DNA from: Reinekea sp. G2M2-21
GTDB taxonomy: Bacteria > Pseudomonadota > Gammaproteobacteria > Pseudomonadales > Natronospirillaceae
Reading direction: 5' to 3'
Length of the DNA stretch: 64,000 nt
Assembly: GCF_015687175.1 (NCBI RefSeq)
Contig: NZ_JADPQG010000001.1
Location: 1 to 64,000 of the forward strand
In this document: positions 29,001-39,335 of the stretch, in pieces
How positions within the stretch are numbered: the stretch's first letter is position 1
Layout of the letters: the number at the start of each line of letters is the position of its first letter
Position numbers and translations under genes: made by a program
The notes under the pieces: model-generated
Databases searched by the model: none
What the model was told of the DNA's origin: nothing
What the model saw: only the letters and a program-made list of their open reading frames with translations

Positions 29001-29025
29001 AAAAAGCCGCACTGGGCGGCTTTTT
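29001..29025. terminator. Intrinsic terminator after rpoH
   Basis: AAAAAGCCGC (29001-29010) pairs with GCGGCTTTTT (29016-29025). The T runs on both sides allow action in both directions; it ends the rpoH message 19 bp past its stop. Confidence 0.88.
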
Positions 29026-29043
29026 GTGTATTAGTAAAAGTAA

Positions 29044-29916
29044 TTAGAACTCGATTGTCATTACTTTTTTAACTTTATTCATCGCATTCTTTTCGAGCTG
29101 ACGGATACGTTCAGCTGACACACTGTATTTATCAGCCAATTCGTGGAGCGTTGCTTTTTCATCGCTTAACCAGCGCTGTTGAATAATATCTCGTGAGCGT
29201 TCGTCGAGGTCTTCTAATGCTTCAAACAGCTGGCCATGCGCATCATCACTGTAATTGGCACGCTCTACAGCAAGCGCCGGATCATCTGCTTCATTCATCA
29301 GGTAATCGGATGGGTGAAACGCGATACCGTCGTCGTCATCGTCATTAAAACCGTCAAAGGCGGCGTCTGATGCGGTCAGGCGGCCTTCCATATCGTAAAC
29401 GGTCTTTTTGTTGACTCCCAGGTCATCTGCGATGGCCTGTGCCTCGTTCTCATTCAACCAGCCAAGACGCTTTTTGGAGCTGCGCAGGTTGAAAAACAAC
29501 TTGCGTTGCGCTTTGGTGGTGGCGATTTTGACAATGCGCCAGTTTTTCAAAATGTATTCGTGAATCTCGGCTTTGATCCAATGCACGGCAAAGGACACCA
29601 GACGGACACCGACTTCAGGGTTAAAGCGACGTACGGCTTTCATCAGGCCGACGTTGCCTTCCTGAATTAAATCACCCTGGTTCAGACCATAGCCTGAGTA
29701 ACTTTTAGCAATGTGCACCACGAAACGAAGGTGCGACATAACCAAGCGGCGGGCAGATTCGAGGTCTTCATCGTAATACAGACGCTCTGCCAACTCTTTC
29801 TCTTCTTCAGCACTGAGTAACTCAAAGCCATTAACGGTTGTAATGTAGGCTTCAAGGTTCTGACCTGGTGACAATGTATCCAGTGCGAGTACAGGAACAC
29901 TTTGGTTTAGCTTCAC
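29044..29916 (-). CDS. rpoH: Heat-shock sigma factor RpoH (sigma-32)
   Basis: 290 residues. RpoH directs RNA polymerase to heat-shock promoters. Region 2 carries [12 protein letters not shown] near residue 78; the RpoH box Q-R-K-L-F-F-N-L-R lies at about 136-144, the binding area for RNA polymerase and DnaK; and region 4.2 ends the protein ([12 protein letters not shown]). A run of aspartates (D-D-D-D-D) near residue 195 sits in the linker. The order ftsY-ftsE-ftsX-rpoH matches E. coli, with 177 bp between ftsX and rpoH for its own promoters. Confidence 0.97.
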   Translation of the reverse strand: MKLNQSVPVLALDTLSPGQNLEAYITTVNGFELLSAEEEKELAERLYYDEDLESARRLVMSHLRFVVHIAKSYSGYGLNQGDLIQEGNVGLMKAVRRFNPEVGVRLVSFAVHWIKAEIHEYILKNWRIVKIATTKAQRKLFFNLRSSKKRLGWLNENEAQAIADDLGVNKKTVYDMEGRLTASDAAFDGFNDDDDDGIAFHPSDYLMNEADDPALAVERANYSDDAHGQLFEALEDLDERSRDIIQQRWLSDEKATLHELADKYSVSAERIRQLEKNAMNKVKKVMTIEF

Positions 29917-30093
29917 TCTTTCTCCTCCAAATTAGGATCGGTGAAAATCACTCGAGCCGGGCATTATAGAAAGCTGGGCCGAATGTTTAAACCCCATGAA
30001 CACCATTAAAAACAGTCATGGGATATTTGCTACCTTTTTTACGTGACACTGACGCCCGCAGATCACAGACCTTGGCGGTTGTTTCCGGCAAGA

Positions 30094-31056
30094 TTACTGC
30101 GGGTCGGTATCTTTCAGATGCCGCCAAAGCGCGATTCTGGCGCCCATCAGGCTCACAAGTATAGATGACAAAAGTAATATTCCGAATTCCCTGACATTCA
30201 ACCATATAGCTGGGGCCGTGAGCCCATAGCTGGCTAAAAATGTGTCAAGTTGGTTCTGAAAATTGAGGCTGATCAGCGTTAACAGCAACCAGGCTGCCAA
30301 GCCACCAGACAGACCATACCAGAAACCCAGGTATAAAAACGGTCTGCGCACATAGTTGTCGGTGGCGCCAAGCAACTTGATAATCTGGATTTCTGCCTTG
30401 CGTGACTCAATGGATAGGCGGATTGTGTTCCCGACGATCAATAGAACGGCCGTTGCCAGAATGATACTGAGTACCTGTACGATGGACTCTATTAAGTCCA
30501 AAACGTTGTTTAGGCGTTCAATCCAGGCCAGATCGATCTGGATGTCTTCAACATCCGCCAGATCGGTCAGCATTAAAATAAGGGCTTCGAGATCGGCCAT
30601 GCTCTGTTCGATCGGCACCACAACGATGCTGGCTGGCAGCGGATTTTCATCCAGTTCCAATGCGGATTGCAGGCTCAGGACACTGCGAAAACTATCCCAG
30701 GCCTGTTGTTTACTGATGTATTCCACAGTGCTGACTTCCGGTCTGGCGCGCAATTCATTAGCCAGCGCCTGGCCTTGATCGATTGTTGTGGTGTTGTTCA
30801 AATACAGCGTGATCTGACCGCCTTCCTGCCAGGCCTGCGTTTGCGTGTTGATGGCCTGTAAGGCGATATAAAACAATGTCGGCAACAACAGGGCGATAGC
30901 AATCACTAGCCAGGTCAACGCACTCGATATCGGTTGGCGAATGAGTCCCATGAGGGCCGATCTGGCGCACATCAGGTGATGGCGATACCAGCCTTTGATG
31001 TCGACTTTCGGTGCACGATTGCGGCGACGGTTGGTGGCAGCTCGGTTTTTCGCCAT
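30094..31056 (-). CDS. ftsX: Cell-division protein FtsX
   Basis: 320 residues. FtsX is the membrane subunit of the FtsEX complex, which activates periplasmic amidases through EnvC at the septum. A basic N-terminal cytoplasmic tail (residues 1-45), a first membrane helix, a periplasmic loop of about 130 residues, and three C-terminal helices (about 195-220, 245-270 and 285-310) follow the family layout. Its ATG overlaps the ftsE stop by one base. Confidence 0.95.
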   Translation of the reverse strand: MAKNRAATNRRRNRAPKVDIKGWYRHHLMCARSALMGLIRQPISSALTWLVIAIALLLPTLFYIALQAINTQTQAWQEGGQITLYLNNTTTIDQGQALANELRARPEVSTVEYISKQQAWDSFRSVLSLQSALELDENPLPASIVVVPIEQSMADLEALILMLTDLADVEDIQIDLAWIERLNNVLDLIESIVQVLSIILATAVLLIVGNTIRLSIESRKAEIQIIKLLGATDNYVRRPFLYLGFWYGLSGGLAAWLLLTLISLNFQNQLDTFLASYGLTAPAIWLNVREFGILLLSSILVSLMGARIALWRHLKDTDPQ

Positions 31057-31733
31057 TAGGCGGCTCCTGAGGCGAACGGTGAAGTGATCATGCGTCCCTG
31101 CTTCAGCGACAATACGCGGTAGTTGAGGCGTGCGATCAGACCGAGATCGTGACTGGCAATGAGTACGGTAGTGCCGATGTCATTGAACTGAGCGAACAGG
31201 GACATAATGTCCCGTGACAGTGCAGGGTCGAGGTTGCCCGTGGGTTCGTCGGCCAAAATGACATCGGGTTTTTTAACCACAGCGCGGGCAATACCGACTC
31301 GTTGTTGTTCACCACCAGAAAGTTGAATCGGTTTAAATTTTTCGCGGCTCAGCAGACCTACCTTGTCCAGCGCGGCGTGTACCCGGCGTTTAATGTCCGA
31401 TGGATTTTCACCGGCAACAATTAATGGCTGGGCGACGTTGTCGAACACGGAATGATTCATCAGTAATTGATGATCCTGGTGAACAATCCCCAGCTTTCGG
31501 CGATAAAAGGCAATATCTCGGCGGTTCATGGTTTTCAGTTGAATACCATCGACCCGAATTTGCCCCGATGAGGGCTTTTCAATAGCCGTGATCAATTTCA
31601 GCAGCGTGCTTTTTCCTGCTCCGGAATGACCGGTCAGAAAAACAAATTCACCTTTGTCGATATTGAATGACAACGAAGACAGGGCTTCGAACCCCCCATC
31701 ATAGCGCTTACTGACCTGATCAAAATGAATCAT
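31056..31733 (-). CDS. ftsE: Cell-division ATP-binding protein FtsE
   Basis: 225 residues. The ABC ATPase partner of FtsX. Walker A is G-H-S-G-A-G-K-S-T near residue 35, the signature is L-S-G-G-E-Q-Q-R-V, and Walker B is [11 protein letters not shown]. Its ATG overlaps the ftsY stop by four bases and its stop overlaps the ftsX start by one base, so the three genes are tightly coupled. Confidence 0.97.
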   Translation of the reverse strand: MIHFDQVSKRYDGGFEALSSLSFNIDKGEFVFLTGHSGAGKSTLLKLITAIEKPSSGQIRVDGIQLKTMNRRDIAFYRRKLGIVHQDHQLLMNHSVFDNVAQPLIVAGENPSDIKRRVHAALDKVGLLSREKFKPIQLSGGEQQRVGIARAVVKKPDVILADEPTGNLDPALSRDIMSLFAQFNDIGTTVLIASHDLGLIARLNYRVLSLKQGRMITSPFASGAA

Positions 31734-32722
31734 GAAGCGTCAGAACCTAATAAGGCATCGACGAATTCGCGAGCATTGAAACGATTTAAATCATCAACCT
31801 GTTCGCCGACACCGATAAAGCGAACCGGAATGCCGAACTTCCTCGCCAGCGCAAAGATAATGCCGCCTTTGGCGGTACCGTCCAGCTTGGTCAGGGCAAT
31901 ACCCGTCAGGGGCGCAACCTTGGTAAAAGACTCTGCCTGGCTGACAGCGTTCTGTCCGGTGCCGGCGTCCAGTACCAGCAGGACTTCATGCGGCGCGCTG
32001 TCATCAATTTTTTTCATGACACGCAACACTTTTTCCAGTTCTGCCATCAGATTGTCTTTGTTGTGTAATCGACCTGCGGTATCGGCAATCAGGACATCCA
32101 CGTTGCGGCTTTTGGCAGCCTGAACGGCATCAAAAATCACCGATGCGCTGTCGGCGCCGGTATGTTGAGCAATAACCGGAACCTGATTCCGTTCACCCCA
32201 GGTTTGCAGCTGTTCTACTGCGGCAGCACGGAAGGTATCGCCTGCTGCCAGCATGACGGACTTACCTTCTGCCTGAAAACGTTTGGTCATTTTTCCGATA
32301 GTGGTCGTTTTACCGACACCATTCACGCCGACCACCAGGATGACATACGGTGTTTTTTCGGCGTCGATGATCAATGGATGTTCAATTGGGGTAAGCAGAT
32401 CGACCAAGGTATCCTGCAATGCAGTCATAAGCGCGTTGTTGTCTTTTAATTCTTTGCGTGACACCCGTTCCACCAGATTGTCGAGAATGGTCTGGGTCGC
32501 TTCAATGCCGACATCGGATGACAATAACAGCGTTTCCAGTTCTTCAAGCGTGTCTTCATCGAGTGTTTTTCGGCCCAGCAGGGCAGTTGCGATGCCGCTT
32601 GAGAAAGAGGCGCTGGTCTTGCTGAGACCTGCTTTGACGCGTTCTAACCAGGGGGTACTTTGCGCTTTCTCTGTCTTTTCTTCGCTGGCTTGCTTGTCTT
32701 TACGTTTTGAAAATCCGAACAT
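31730..32722 (-). CDS. ftsY: Signal recognition particle receptor FtsY
   Basis: 330 residues. FtsY docks SRP-ribosome complexes at the membrane. The NG domain begins near residue 28 (L-S-K-T-S). G1 is G-V-N-G-V-G-K-T-T-T-I-G-K-M at about 133, followed by D-T-F-R-A-A-A, D-T-A-G-R near 216 and T-K-L-D-G near 275. The acidic A domain before the NG domain is short, only about 25 residues, compared with around 200 in E. coli, so membrane contact must rest on the short amphipathic lead. Confidence 0.97.
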   Translation of the reverse strand: MFGFSKRKDKQASEEKTEKAQSTPWLERVKAGLSKTSASFSSGIATALLGRKTLDEDTLEELETLLLSSDVGIEATQTILDNLVERVSRKELKDNNALMTALQDTLVDLLTPIEHPLIIDAEKTPYVILVVGVNGVGKTTTIGKMTKRFQAEGKSVMLAAGDTFRAAAVEQLQTWGERNQVPVIAQHTGADSASVIFDAVQAAKSRNVDVLIADTAGRLHNKDNLMAELEKVLRVMKKIDDSAPHEVLLVLDAGTGQNAVSQAESFTKVAPLTGIALTKLDGTAKGGIIFALARKFGIPVRFIGVGEQVDDLNRFNAREFVDALLGSDAS

Positions 32723-32798
32723 GATGGCTGGTTACCGGTAAGCGGTTGATAAACGGGGCGCTATGCTAGCATAACGGCTCGTGAAAATGGATGGACGA

Positions 32799-33692
32799 AT
32801 GTTTCACTTTAAACGACGTACACTCTGGATCATCATTTACATAACAATTCCATTAGTGATTATCCTGAACCGCTTGGGGCCCGCTCCGGACACTGCCGTG
32901 TCTGAAACCCCAGCACAGCGCTTCTCGCTCGACCATTTAAACCTAACCTGCCAGGCCGTTGTCTGCCAACTGCCGCTATCAGGGGCGCCGCACCTGCAGT
33001 TGAGCGTTTCGTTCAACCAAATGCCGGTGAGCCAGATTTCGGTACCGGATGTTCTATCGCTGAACATACGTCAACAAGGCGGCTTTGTGATTGGAACTGT
33101 AACGCTGGTGCCGAGCCCTGGCAACGTGCAGGTTTTGCTGTCTTTTTTGCAGCAATGGTTGCCGCAGCCGCCAGTGGGGTGGCAGTTGACGGGCGCCATT
33201 CCAGAGGGTGTTGCTGATATGATCGCGGCTCAGAACGGACCTTTCTCCGGTATTGGGATCGTGAATGAGCCTGAACCGGTTAATGGCCTGGCGACTTTGG
33301 AGGCGCCTGCGTTGGGCGGTGAGGATCAGCTCGCGTTCCTGTTGTGGATTGAAATACTGAAACAACGTCTGGCCGGCTATGACGTGCAGGCGGTATGGGA
33401 CCATCGCCGATCAACCAGTTACGTCGTTTTTAACCAAACCCTGTCCAGTGACTCATTCAGTCCGGTTAAAGCTGAGGAGTTGGAGCCTGTGTTAGCGGCC
33501 TACCTGCAGTCTGCCGGGCAACGCGAACGCAGCGCTGAGCAACTGCATCGGTATGCGGTGACCGCAATGATCTATAAAATCCCGTTTGAATTTTTTGTGA
33601 ACCAACCACGCCGGCTGTCACAGGTGACGGTTGAGGCTGTGGATAGAATGAGAGAATTTACCCTTGAACAAATCACGCAAAGCGCCCGCTAA
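32799..33692 (+). CDS. Membrane-anchored M16-peptidase-like remnant
   Basis: About 297 residues (starts at 32781, 32787 or 32799 are all possible; the last follows GGA by six bases). A basic lead and one membrane helix (residues ~9-25) anchor a periplasmic domain. The C-terminal stretch L-H-R-Y-A-V-T-A-M-I-Y-K-I-P-F-E and R-L-S-Q-V-T-V-E-A-V resembles the end of M16 zinc-peptidase domains, but the H-x-x-E-H site is absent, so it would be catalytically dead. In pseudomonads this slot between ftsY and rsmD holds a pair of M16 genes. Its end overlaps rsmD by 29 bases. The relationship to M16 is weak and is an inference. Confidence 0.55.
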   Translation: MFHFKRRTLWIIIYITIPLVIILNRLGPAPDTAVSETPAQRFSLDHLNLTCQAVVCQLPLSGAPHLQLSVSFNQMPVSQISVPDVLSLNIRQQGGFVIGTVTLVPSPGNVQVLLSFLQQWLPQPPVGWQLTGAIPEGVADMIAAQNGPFSGIGIVNEPEPVNGLATLEAPALGGEDQLAFLLWIEILKQRLAGYDVQAVWDHRRSTSYVVFNQTLSSDSFSPVKAEELEPVLAAYLQSAGQRERSAEQLHRYAVTAMIYKIPFEFFVNQPRRLSQVTVEAVDRMREFTLEQITQSAR

Positions 33693-34245
33693 AGCGGCAA
33701 CCAGCACGCTGAGGATCATTGGAGGTGTGCACCGCGGTCGTAAGTTGCCGATTCCCGCGCTGGACGGCTTACGCCCTACGGCGGACCGGATTCGCGAAAC
33801 CCTGTTTAACTGGCTGCAGTTTGATATTCCCGGCATGACCGTCCTTGATTTGTTTGCCGGCACGGGTGCGCTCGGGCTTGAGGCGTTATCGCGTGAAGCG
33901 AAACACGCTGTGATGGTTGAGCCTCAGGGAGCCGCTGCGCGGGCATTGATGCAATCGTTAAACACATTGAAACTCGAAAATGGTCAGGTCAAGCAGATGA
34001 CCGCGCAACAATATCTGCAGTCGGCCAATGAGTCGTTTGATCTGGTGTTTGTCGATCCGCCCTTTGATCTGGATTTGTGGCAGGAAACCCTGGCCATGCT
34101 GGTCAGTGACGGTCATCTGCATTTTGGAAGTTATGTCTATGTTGAATCGCCCAAACAGGCTCATTTCCTGATCCCTGCGGAACTTCAGACCGTTAAAGAT
34201 AAGACCGGTGGTAAAGTTCGGTTTCGCTTGCTGCAGATGACATAA
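33664..34245 (+). CDS. rsmD: 16S rRNA (guanine966-N2)-methyltransferase
   Basis: 193 residues, TTG start. RsmD methylates G966 of 16S rRNA in the 30S subunit. R-I-I-G-G-V-H-R-G-R-K-L lies near the N-terminus, L-R-P-T-A-D-R-I-R-E-T-L-F-N-W-L follows, the SAM loop is V-L-D-L-F-A-G-T-G-A-L-G-L-E near 60-72, and the catalytic N-P-P-F-type motif is D-P-P-F-D here. The usual order rsmD ... coaD-ferredoxin is kept, with an aldehyde dehydrogenase gene inserted in between. Confidence 0.95.
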   Translation: MNKSRKAPAKAATSTLRIIGGVHRGRKLPIPALDGLRPTADRIRETLFNWLQFDIPGMTVLDLFAGTGALGLEALSREAKHAVMVEPQGAAARALMQSLNTLKLENGQVKQMTAQQYLQSANESFDLVFVDPPFDLDLWQETLAMLVSDGHLHFGSYVYVESPKQAHFLIPAELQTVKDKTGGKVRFRLLQMT

Positions 34246-34305
34246 TTGACCGCTACGGTCGCGCAGAGTAAGTTACTGGTTTTGTTGTAAGCAGGAGGGC
34301 CATTC

Positions 34306-35739
34306 GTGTCCGTGCAACCCGAGTTTGACGCTGATAGCACGCAATGGCTGTCTGATTTGTTTAAAAAACAAAAGAAATCCTACCGTGCCAATCCCTATCC
34401 GGACCTGGCTGAGCGGCGCCGTCGATTGCGTAAGTTGAAGCAGATGTTGATCGACAATCAGCAAGTGATCTGTGACGCCATCGATGCCGATTTTAACGGT
34501 CGCGCGCACATGGAAACGCTCAGTGCGGAATATTTGCCCAGTATTATGGGGATTAATGATGCACTGCGGCACTTAAAGCGCTGGACCCGCACGCGCTGGA
34601 CTTTAGCACCGATGTTATTCCAACCGGCCAGTGCCCGAGTGGTTCCTCAGCCGCTTGGTTTGGTGGGTATTATTGTGCCTTGGAACTATCCGTTGTTTCT
34701 GGCCGTAGGGCCGCTCATCGCCGCATTGTCGGCGGGCAATCATGCGATGATCAAAATGTCGGAGTTTACGCCTGCTTTTGGGGCGTTGTTTGCGGAGTTG
34801 ATCACCCAAACCTTTGGCAAAGAGGTGGTGACTGTGGTCAATGGTGAGGTCGCCGTCGCGCAGGCTTTCTCAGAATTGCCGTTTGATCATCTGTTATTTA
34901 CCGGATCAACGGCCGTCGGTAAGCACATCATGCGTGCCGCCAGTGCCAACTTGACGCCCGTGACGCTGGAGTTGGGTGGTAAAAGCCCGGTCGTGATCGA
35001 TCGATCTATTCCCTTACGCGAGGCAGCTGAACGTTTGGTGTACCCTAAATGTTTGAATGCCGGCCAGACCTGTGTCGCACCGGATTATGTCTTTTGTCCG
35101 GAGGAACAGGTAGAGAATTTTGTTCAGCATTTCTTGAACGAGGCCAAGCGCCAATTCGCCGATACGGTGAATAACAAAGAATACTCATCCATCATCAACG
35201 CGCGGCAGCGAGCCCGCTTGATCGGTTATATCGAAGACGCGAAAGCGAAGGGTGCCAAAGTCTACATTGCTGGTGATAGCGATGACCTGTCGGACTATGG
35301 CAGTAAACTTCCGCCCATTGTGTTGACGGACGTGACCGACGACATGCAGGTGATGCAAGATGAGATATTTGGTCCTATTTTGCCGGTCATGGCGTATAAA
35401 CAGTTGGATGAAACTCTGAACTACATTAACGACCGGCCACGGCCATTGGCACTTTATGTCTATGGTTACGAGGCCGCGCTGCGACCGACCTTTACTGAAA
35501 AAACCCACAGTGGCGCACTGCTGTTTAACGAGGCGCTCATTCATGTGGCAATGGATAGTCTGCCGTTTGGCGGTGTTGGTGCCAGTGGCATGGGGCATTA
35601 TCACGGTTATTATGGTTTCCAGACCTTTTCCAAGATGAAGCCTATCGTCTCCAAGCAGCGTTTAAATAGCTTGAAGCTGATTTACCCACCCTACAAAAGC
35701 TGGTTAATGAACGCGATCCTGGGTTTATTTGGTCGGTAA
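34306..35739 (+). CDS. Coniferyl-aldehyde-dehydrogenase-type ALDH
   Basis: 477 residues, GTG start with AGGAGG eight bases upstream. An NAD(P)-dependent aldehyde dehydrogenase of the coniferyl aldehyde/fatty-aldehyde branch. It shows W-N-Y-P-L near residue 125, the nucleotide loop F-T-G-S-T-A-V-G-K, the catalytic Glu in L-E-L-G-G-K-S-P, and the catalytic Cys in N-A-G-Q-T-C-V-A-P-D-Y near residue 254. A hydrophobic C-terminal tail (S-W-L-M-N-A-I-L-G-L-F) may hold it at the membrane, as in fatty-aldehyde dehydrogenases. The true substrate is not shown by sequence. Confidence 0.87.
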   Translation: MSVQPEFDADSTQWLSDLFKKQKKSYRANPYPDLAERRRRLRKLKQMLIDNQQVICDAIDADFNGRAHMETLSAEYLPSIMGINDALRHLKRWTRTRWTLAPMLFQPASARVVPQPLGLVGIIVPWNYPLFLAVGPLIAALSAGNHAMIKMSEFTPAFGALFAELITQTFGKEVVTVVNGEVAVAQAFSELPFDHLLFTGSTAVGKHIMRAASANLTPVTLELGGKSPVVIDRSIPLREAAERLVYPKCLNAGQTCVAPDYVFCPEEQVENFVQHFLNEAKRQFADTVNNKEYSSIINARQRARLIGYIEDAKAKGAKVYIAGDSDDLSDYGSKLPPIVLTDVTDDMQVMQDEIFGPILPVMAYKQLDETLNYINDRPRPLALYVYGYEAALRPTFTEKTHSGALLFNEALIHVAMDSLPFGGVGASGMGHYHGYYGFQTFSKMKPIVSKQRLNSLKLIYPPYKSWLMNAILGLFGR

Positions 35740-35792
35740 TTGCCCATCTGGCGCGTGTACGGTAACATGCGCGCGCTTTTTCAAACCTATGA

Positions 35793-36574
<782 letters not shown>

Positions 36575-36617
36575 GCCATGGCTAAGCAAGCAGGCAGATG
36601 CTTCATAGCCTGCAGGT

Positions 36618-37367
36618 TTATTGCCCGTTACGGACGTCGGTCATGTAACGGGACATTATCTCTTCAATATCAATTTTCGTCAGCCCCTCATTAAAAATTT
36701 CTCTGGCTTGTTTGCCGATCGTATTGTTTCTAAATGAAACGAACAACTGCTTATCGACCAGGTATTTCGGATTCATTTCGACACGGTCGGCGATACGACT
36801 GACGAAAGCATTTTCGGTGGTTAAGAAATTAAAAACATTAGCGTCGATAATCGCAGTATCAATGCGATTTGTGGCGACTTTAAGTACGTTCTGTGCATCA
36901 GTGATGACCTCCTCTACGAGGATTTCACGATTGGCAATCAGCCGGTCGATTTCAGCCGTGTTGACATAATCCTGGACCACGCCCAGCCTATATTTCTTCA
37001 GATCCGTCACTTTCGTCCACTGAATCGGTGTTTCAATATTTTGCACTAACCCTAAAGGTCCCGTTCCAATCGGGTCGGAAAAAAGGAATTGGGAGGTCTG
37101 GTAAAAGTATTCCGGGAAATAGCCAATGTAGTTGTTATCGACTTGTGCGAGTCTGACAGCTCTTGACCAAGGGAAAAAATCAACGTGAAGATCATGACCC
37201 ATTGCTCGGAAAGCCGCCTTGGCCACGGCAACCGACGCTCCCTGCTGTGCAATATCGGGGTCGGAGTAGGGGGGCCAGGACAATGACGTCATACGGTAGG
37301 TTTGGGCACTGACCAAAGACACAGCGCTTAGCACTACAACCGTTGCTATTCTCAGAAGCTGTATCAC
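36618..37367 (-). CDS. Periplasmic solute-binding protein, SBP_bac_3
   Basis: 249 residues with a signal peptide (hydrophobic residues 4-20, cleavage after V-S-A-Q). It is a family 3 (amino-acid type) binding protein: the lead W-P-P-Y-S-D and the late G-K-Q-A-R-E-I-F-N-E-G-L fit this fold. The canonical specificity residues are not readable. No permease or ATPase is next to it, so it may be an orphan binding protein for a chemoreceptor or a shared transporter. It is convergent with the ferredoxin gene, with a 6-bp hairpin (36590-36613) between them lacking a T run. Confidence 0.8.
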   Translation of the reverse strand: MIQLLRIATVVVLSAVSLVSAQTYRMTSLSWPPYSDPDIAQQGASVAVAKAAFRAMGHDLHVDFFPWSRAVRLAQVDNNYIGYFPEYFYQTSQFLFSDPIGTGPLGLVQNIETPIQWTKVTDLKKYRLGVVQDYVNTAEIDRLIANREILVEEVITDAQNVLKVATNRIDTAIIDANVFNFLTTENAFVSRIADRVEMNPKYLVDKQLFVSFRNNTIGKQAREIFNEGLTKIDIEEIMSRYMTDVRNGQ

Positions 37368-37592
37368 AGGTACACCTTATTCCTATATACAAGTAACAAC
37401 TTAGTTCATTCAGCCAGTCTGGCAACTTGGTTTTTTGACAGGCTTGACAGATCGAATGGCGTTTTTTTCAAGCCGTCAGTTTTGGTCATTTAAAGTTTGA
37501 CCATGTAGTCAAAAAAAGATGTAGGTGATCAAATCAAGCCGTGGTAGCCTTAGGCACCGGCTTAGTCGACTCTCAATTAACCGGAGCTTTCC

Positions 37593-38633
37593 ATGCACGT
37601 TGAAAACGAAATAAAACTGGGATTTAAAGATGTCATGATTCGACCCAAACGGTCGACATTGAAGTCCCGGTCTCAAGTCTCCCTCGAACGAACCTATACT
37701 TTTCGCAACTCCAAACGCACCTGGACCGGAGTCCCGATCATTGCTGCCAATATGGATACCGTGGGCACGTTTGAAGCAGCTCAGGTGATGGCTGAATACA
37801 AGATGCTGACTGCCGTGCATAAACATTACAGCGTCGAACAGTGGCAGTCATTTCTCAACGACATTGATAAAAGTTTGTTGCCTCATGTTATGGTCTCGAC
37901 CGGAACGTCGGAAGCGGATTACGAAAAGCTTAAGCAGATCTTGAGATTAGATGTCGGTCTTGAGTTTGTGTGCATAGACGTTGCCAATGGTTATTCAGAA
38001 CATTTTGTTGAATTTTTAAGAAGGGTACGCGCCGAATTTCAACAGATCACCATTGTCGCAGGCAATGTGGTCACCGGGGAAATGGCTGAAGAGCTTCTGC
38101 TGTCAGGTGCTGATATCGTCAAAGTTGGTATTGGACCAGGTTCAGTTTGCACTACGCGGGTGAAAACCGGAGTAGGTTACCCTCAGGTTTCGGCAACCAT
38201 TGAATGCGCGGATGCCGCTCACGGGTTGAATGGTCATGTCATTTCTGACGGCGGTTGTTCTTGCCCTGGTGATGTATCTAAAGCCTTTGGCGCCGGTGCG
38301 GATTTTGTCATGCTCGGCGGAATGCTGGCCGGCCACGATGAAAGTGGTGGTGAGTTGATCGAAGAAGGTGGTAAACAATTTAAACTGTTTTACGGTATGA
38401 GTTCAGATACCGCAATGGGTAAATACCATGGTGGTGTTGCCAATTATCGGGCCAGTGAAGGTAAAACGGTCAAGGTGCCTTACCGCGGCGCTTTAGCAAC
38501 CACATTGATGGATATTCAGGGTGGTGTTCGCTCAACCTGTACCTATGTTGGTGCAGCTGCCTTGAAAGAACTGTCTAAGCGGACGACCTTTATCCGTGTG
38601 CAGGAGCAGGAAAACCGGGTCTTCTCTTCCTGA
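37593..38633 (+). CDS. guaC: GMP reductase
   Basis: 346 residues, one fewer than E. coli GuaC. It deaminates GMP reductively to IMP with NADPH, recovering guanine for adenine nucleotides. The catalytic loop is [15 protein letters not shown] near residue 182, followed by I-S-D-G-G-C near residue 217. The N-terminus [15 protein letters not shown] and the [16 protein letters not shown] stretch tell it from IMP dehydrogenase, as does the lack of CBS domains. GGAG lies seven bases before the start. Confidence 0.96.
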   Translation: MHVENEIKLGFKDVMIRPKRSTLKSRSQVSLERTYTFRNSKRTWTGVPIIAANMDTVGTFEAAQVMAEYKMLTAVHKHYSVEQWQSFLNDIDKSLLPHVMVSTGTSEADYEKLKQILRLDVGLEFVCIDVANGYSEHFVEFLRRVRAEFQQITIVAGNVVTGEMAEELLLSGADIVKVGIGPGSVCTTRVKTGVGYPQVSATIECADAAHGLNGHVISDGGCSCPGDVSKAFGAGADFVMLGGMLAGHDESGGELIEEGGKQFKLFYGMSSDTAMGKYHGGVANYRASEGKTVKVPYRGALATTLMDIQGGVRSTCTYVGAAALKELSKRTTFIRVQEQENRVFSS

Positions 38634-38649
38634 TACAGGCCTCGGCATT

Positions 38650-38684
38650 AAACGGTAATCGTGACGCTCGATTACCGTTTTATT
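38650..38684. terminator. Intrinsic terminator between guaC and ynjF
   Basis: A perfect 12-bp stem, AAACGGTAATCG (38650-38661) with CGATTACCGTTT (38669-38680), followed by TATTTTC. It ends guaC and may also stop the convergent ynj operon. Confidence 0.9.
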
Positions 38685-38723
38685 TTCAATAATTCCACAA
38701 TCCAACTCGAAATCAGATTCAAT

Positions 38724-39335
38724 TCAGTCGTGTTTCAGGGTATGAGCGCCGCCGATGACTCGGGTAATGGTGGTTATTACGCATAAGGTAAAAAACACCC
38801 AGGCCAACGGTGCAAACCAGCTGGGAAACAGACAAAAACTGAGCAAAAACAGAATTGTTTCCGTCCCTTCTGTAATGCCATTCAGGTAATAAAACCCCTT
38901 GTTCGGGTAGTGCATTGAGCTCAACTGCAAGCGTTCGGCCAGGATAGCGAACGCAAGAAAGCTGGAGCCAGTGCCCATAAACGAAAAAATGAGTGCCGCC
39001 GCGGGCAGCGCATTGGTGCTCGGGTTCGCCAGCGCAAACGCGAAGACTATTGCCGAGTAAAAAATGAAATCGAGTACGATATCCAGATAGGCGCCGCGAT
39101 TGGTCGCTCTGGATAAGCGTGCGACTTCTCCATCTAAACCGTCACACAAGCGGTTCAACAGAATAAGCATCGCACCAAGAGCATAATATTCCAGAGCAAT
39201 TGCAGGCAGTGCCAGCATGCCAATGGCAAAACCGGTGACGGTGATATGGTCTGCTTTGATGTTAGCGCGGTGGAAACTGCGTGCCGCAGTTGCCAGAGTG
39301 GGTTTGATGATTTTTAGCGCGCGTCGGTCAAGCAT
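38724..39335 (-). CDS. ynjF: CDP-alcohol phosphatidyltransferase, YnjF-like
   Basis: 203 residues, five or six membrane helices. The CDP-alcohol phosphotransferase signature is at about residues 63-88: D-G-L-D-G-E-V-A-R, then seven residues instead of the usual eight, then G-A-Y-L-D-I-V-L-D. Enzymes of this type join a CDP-activated lipid to an alcohol. In E. coli, ynjF also lies at the end of the ynjBCD cluster. The start overlaps the ynjD end by eight bases. The alcohol substrate is unknown; the name comes from context. Confidence 0.85.
   Translation of the reverse strand: MLDRRALKIIKPTLATAARSFHRANIKADHITVTGFAIGMLALPAIALEYYALGAMLILLNRLCDGLDGEVARLSRATNRGAYLDIVLDFIFYSAIVFAFALANPSTNALPAAALIFSFMGTGSSFLAFAILAERLQLSSMHYPNKGFYYLNGITEGTETILFLLSFCLFPSWFAPLAWVFFTLCVITTITRVIGGAHTLKHD

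Noticed and set aside
36590-36613. A terminator between the ferredoxin and the solute-binding gene
   Set aside because: The GCAGGC/GCCTGC stem is only six bp and lacks a T run on either side.
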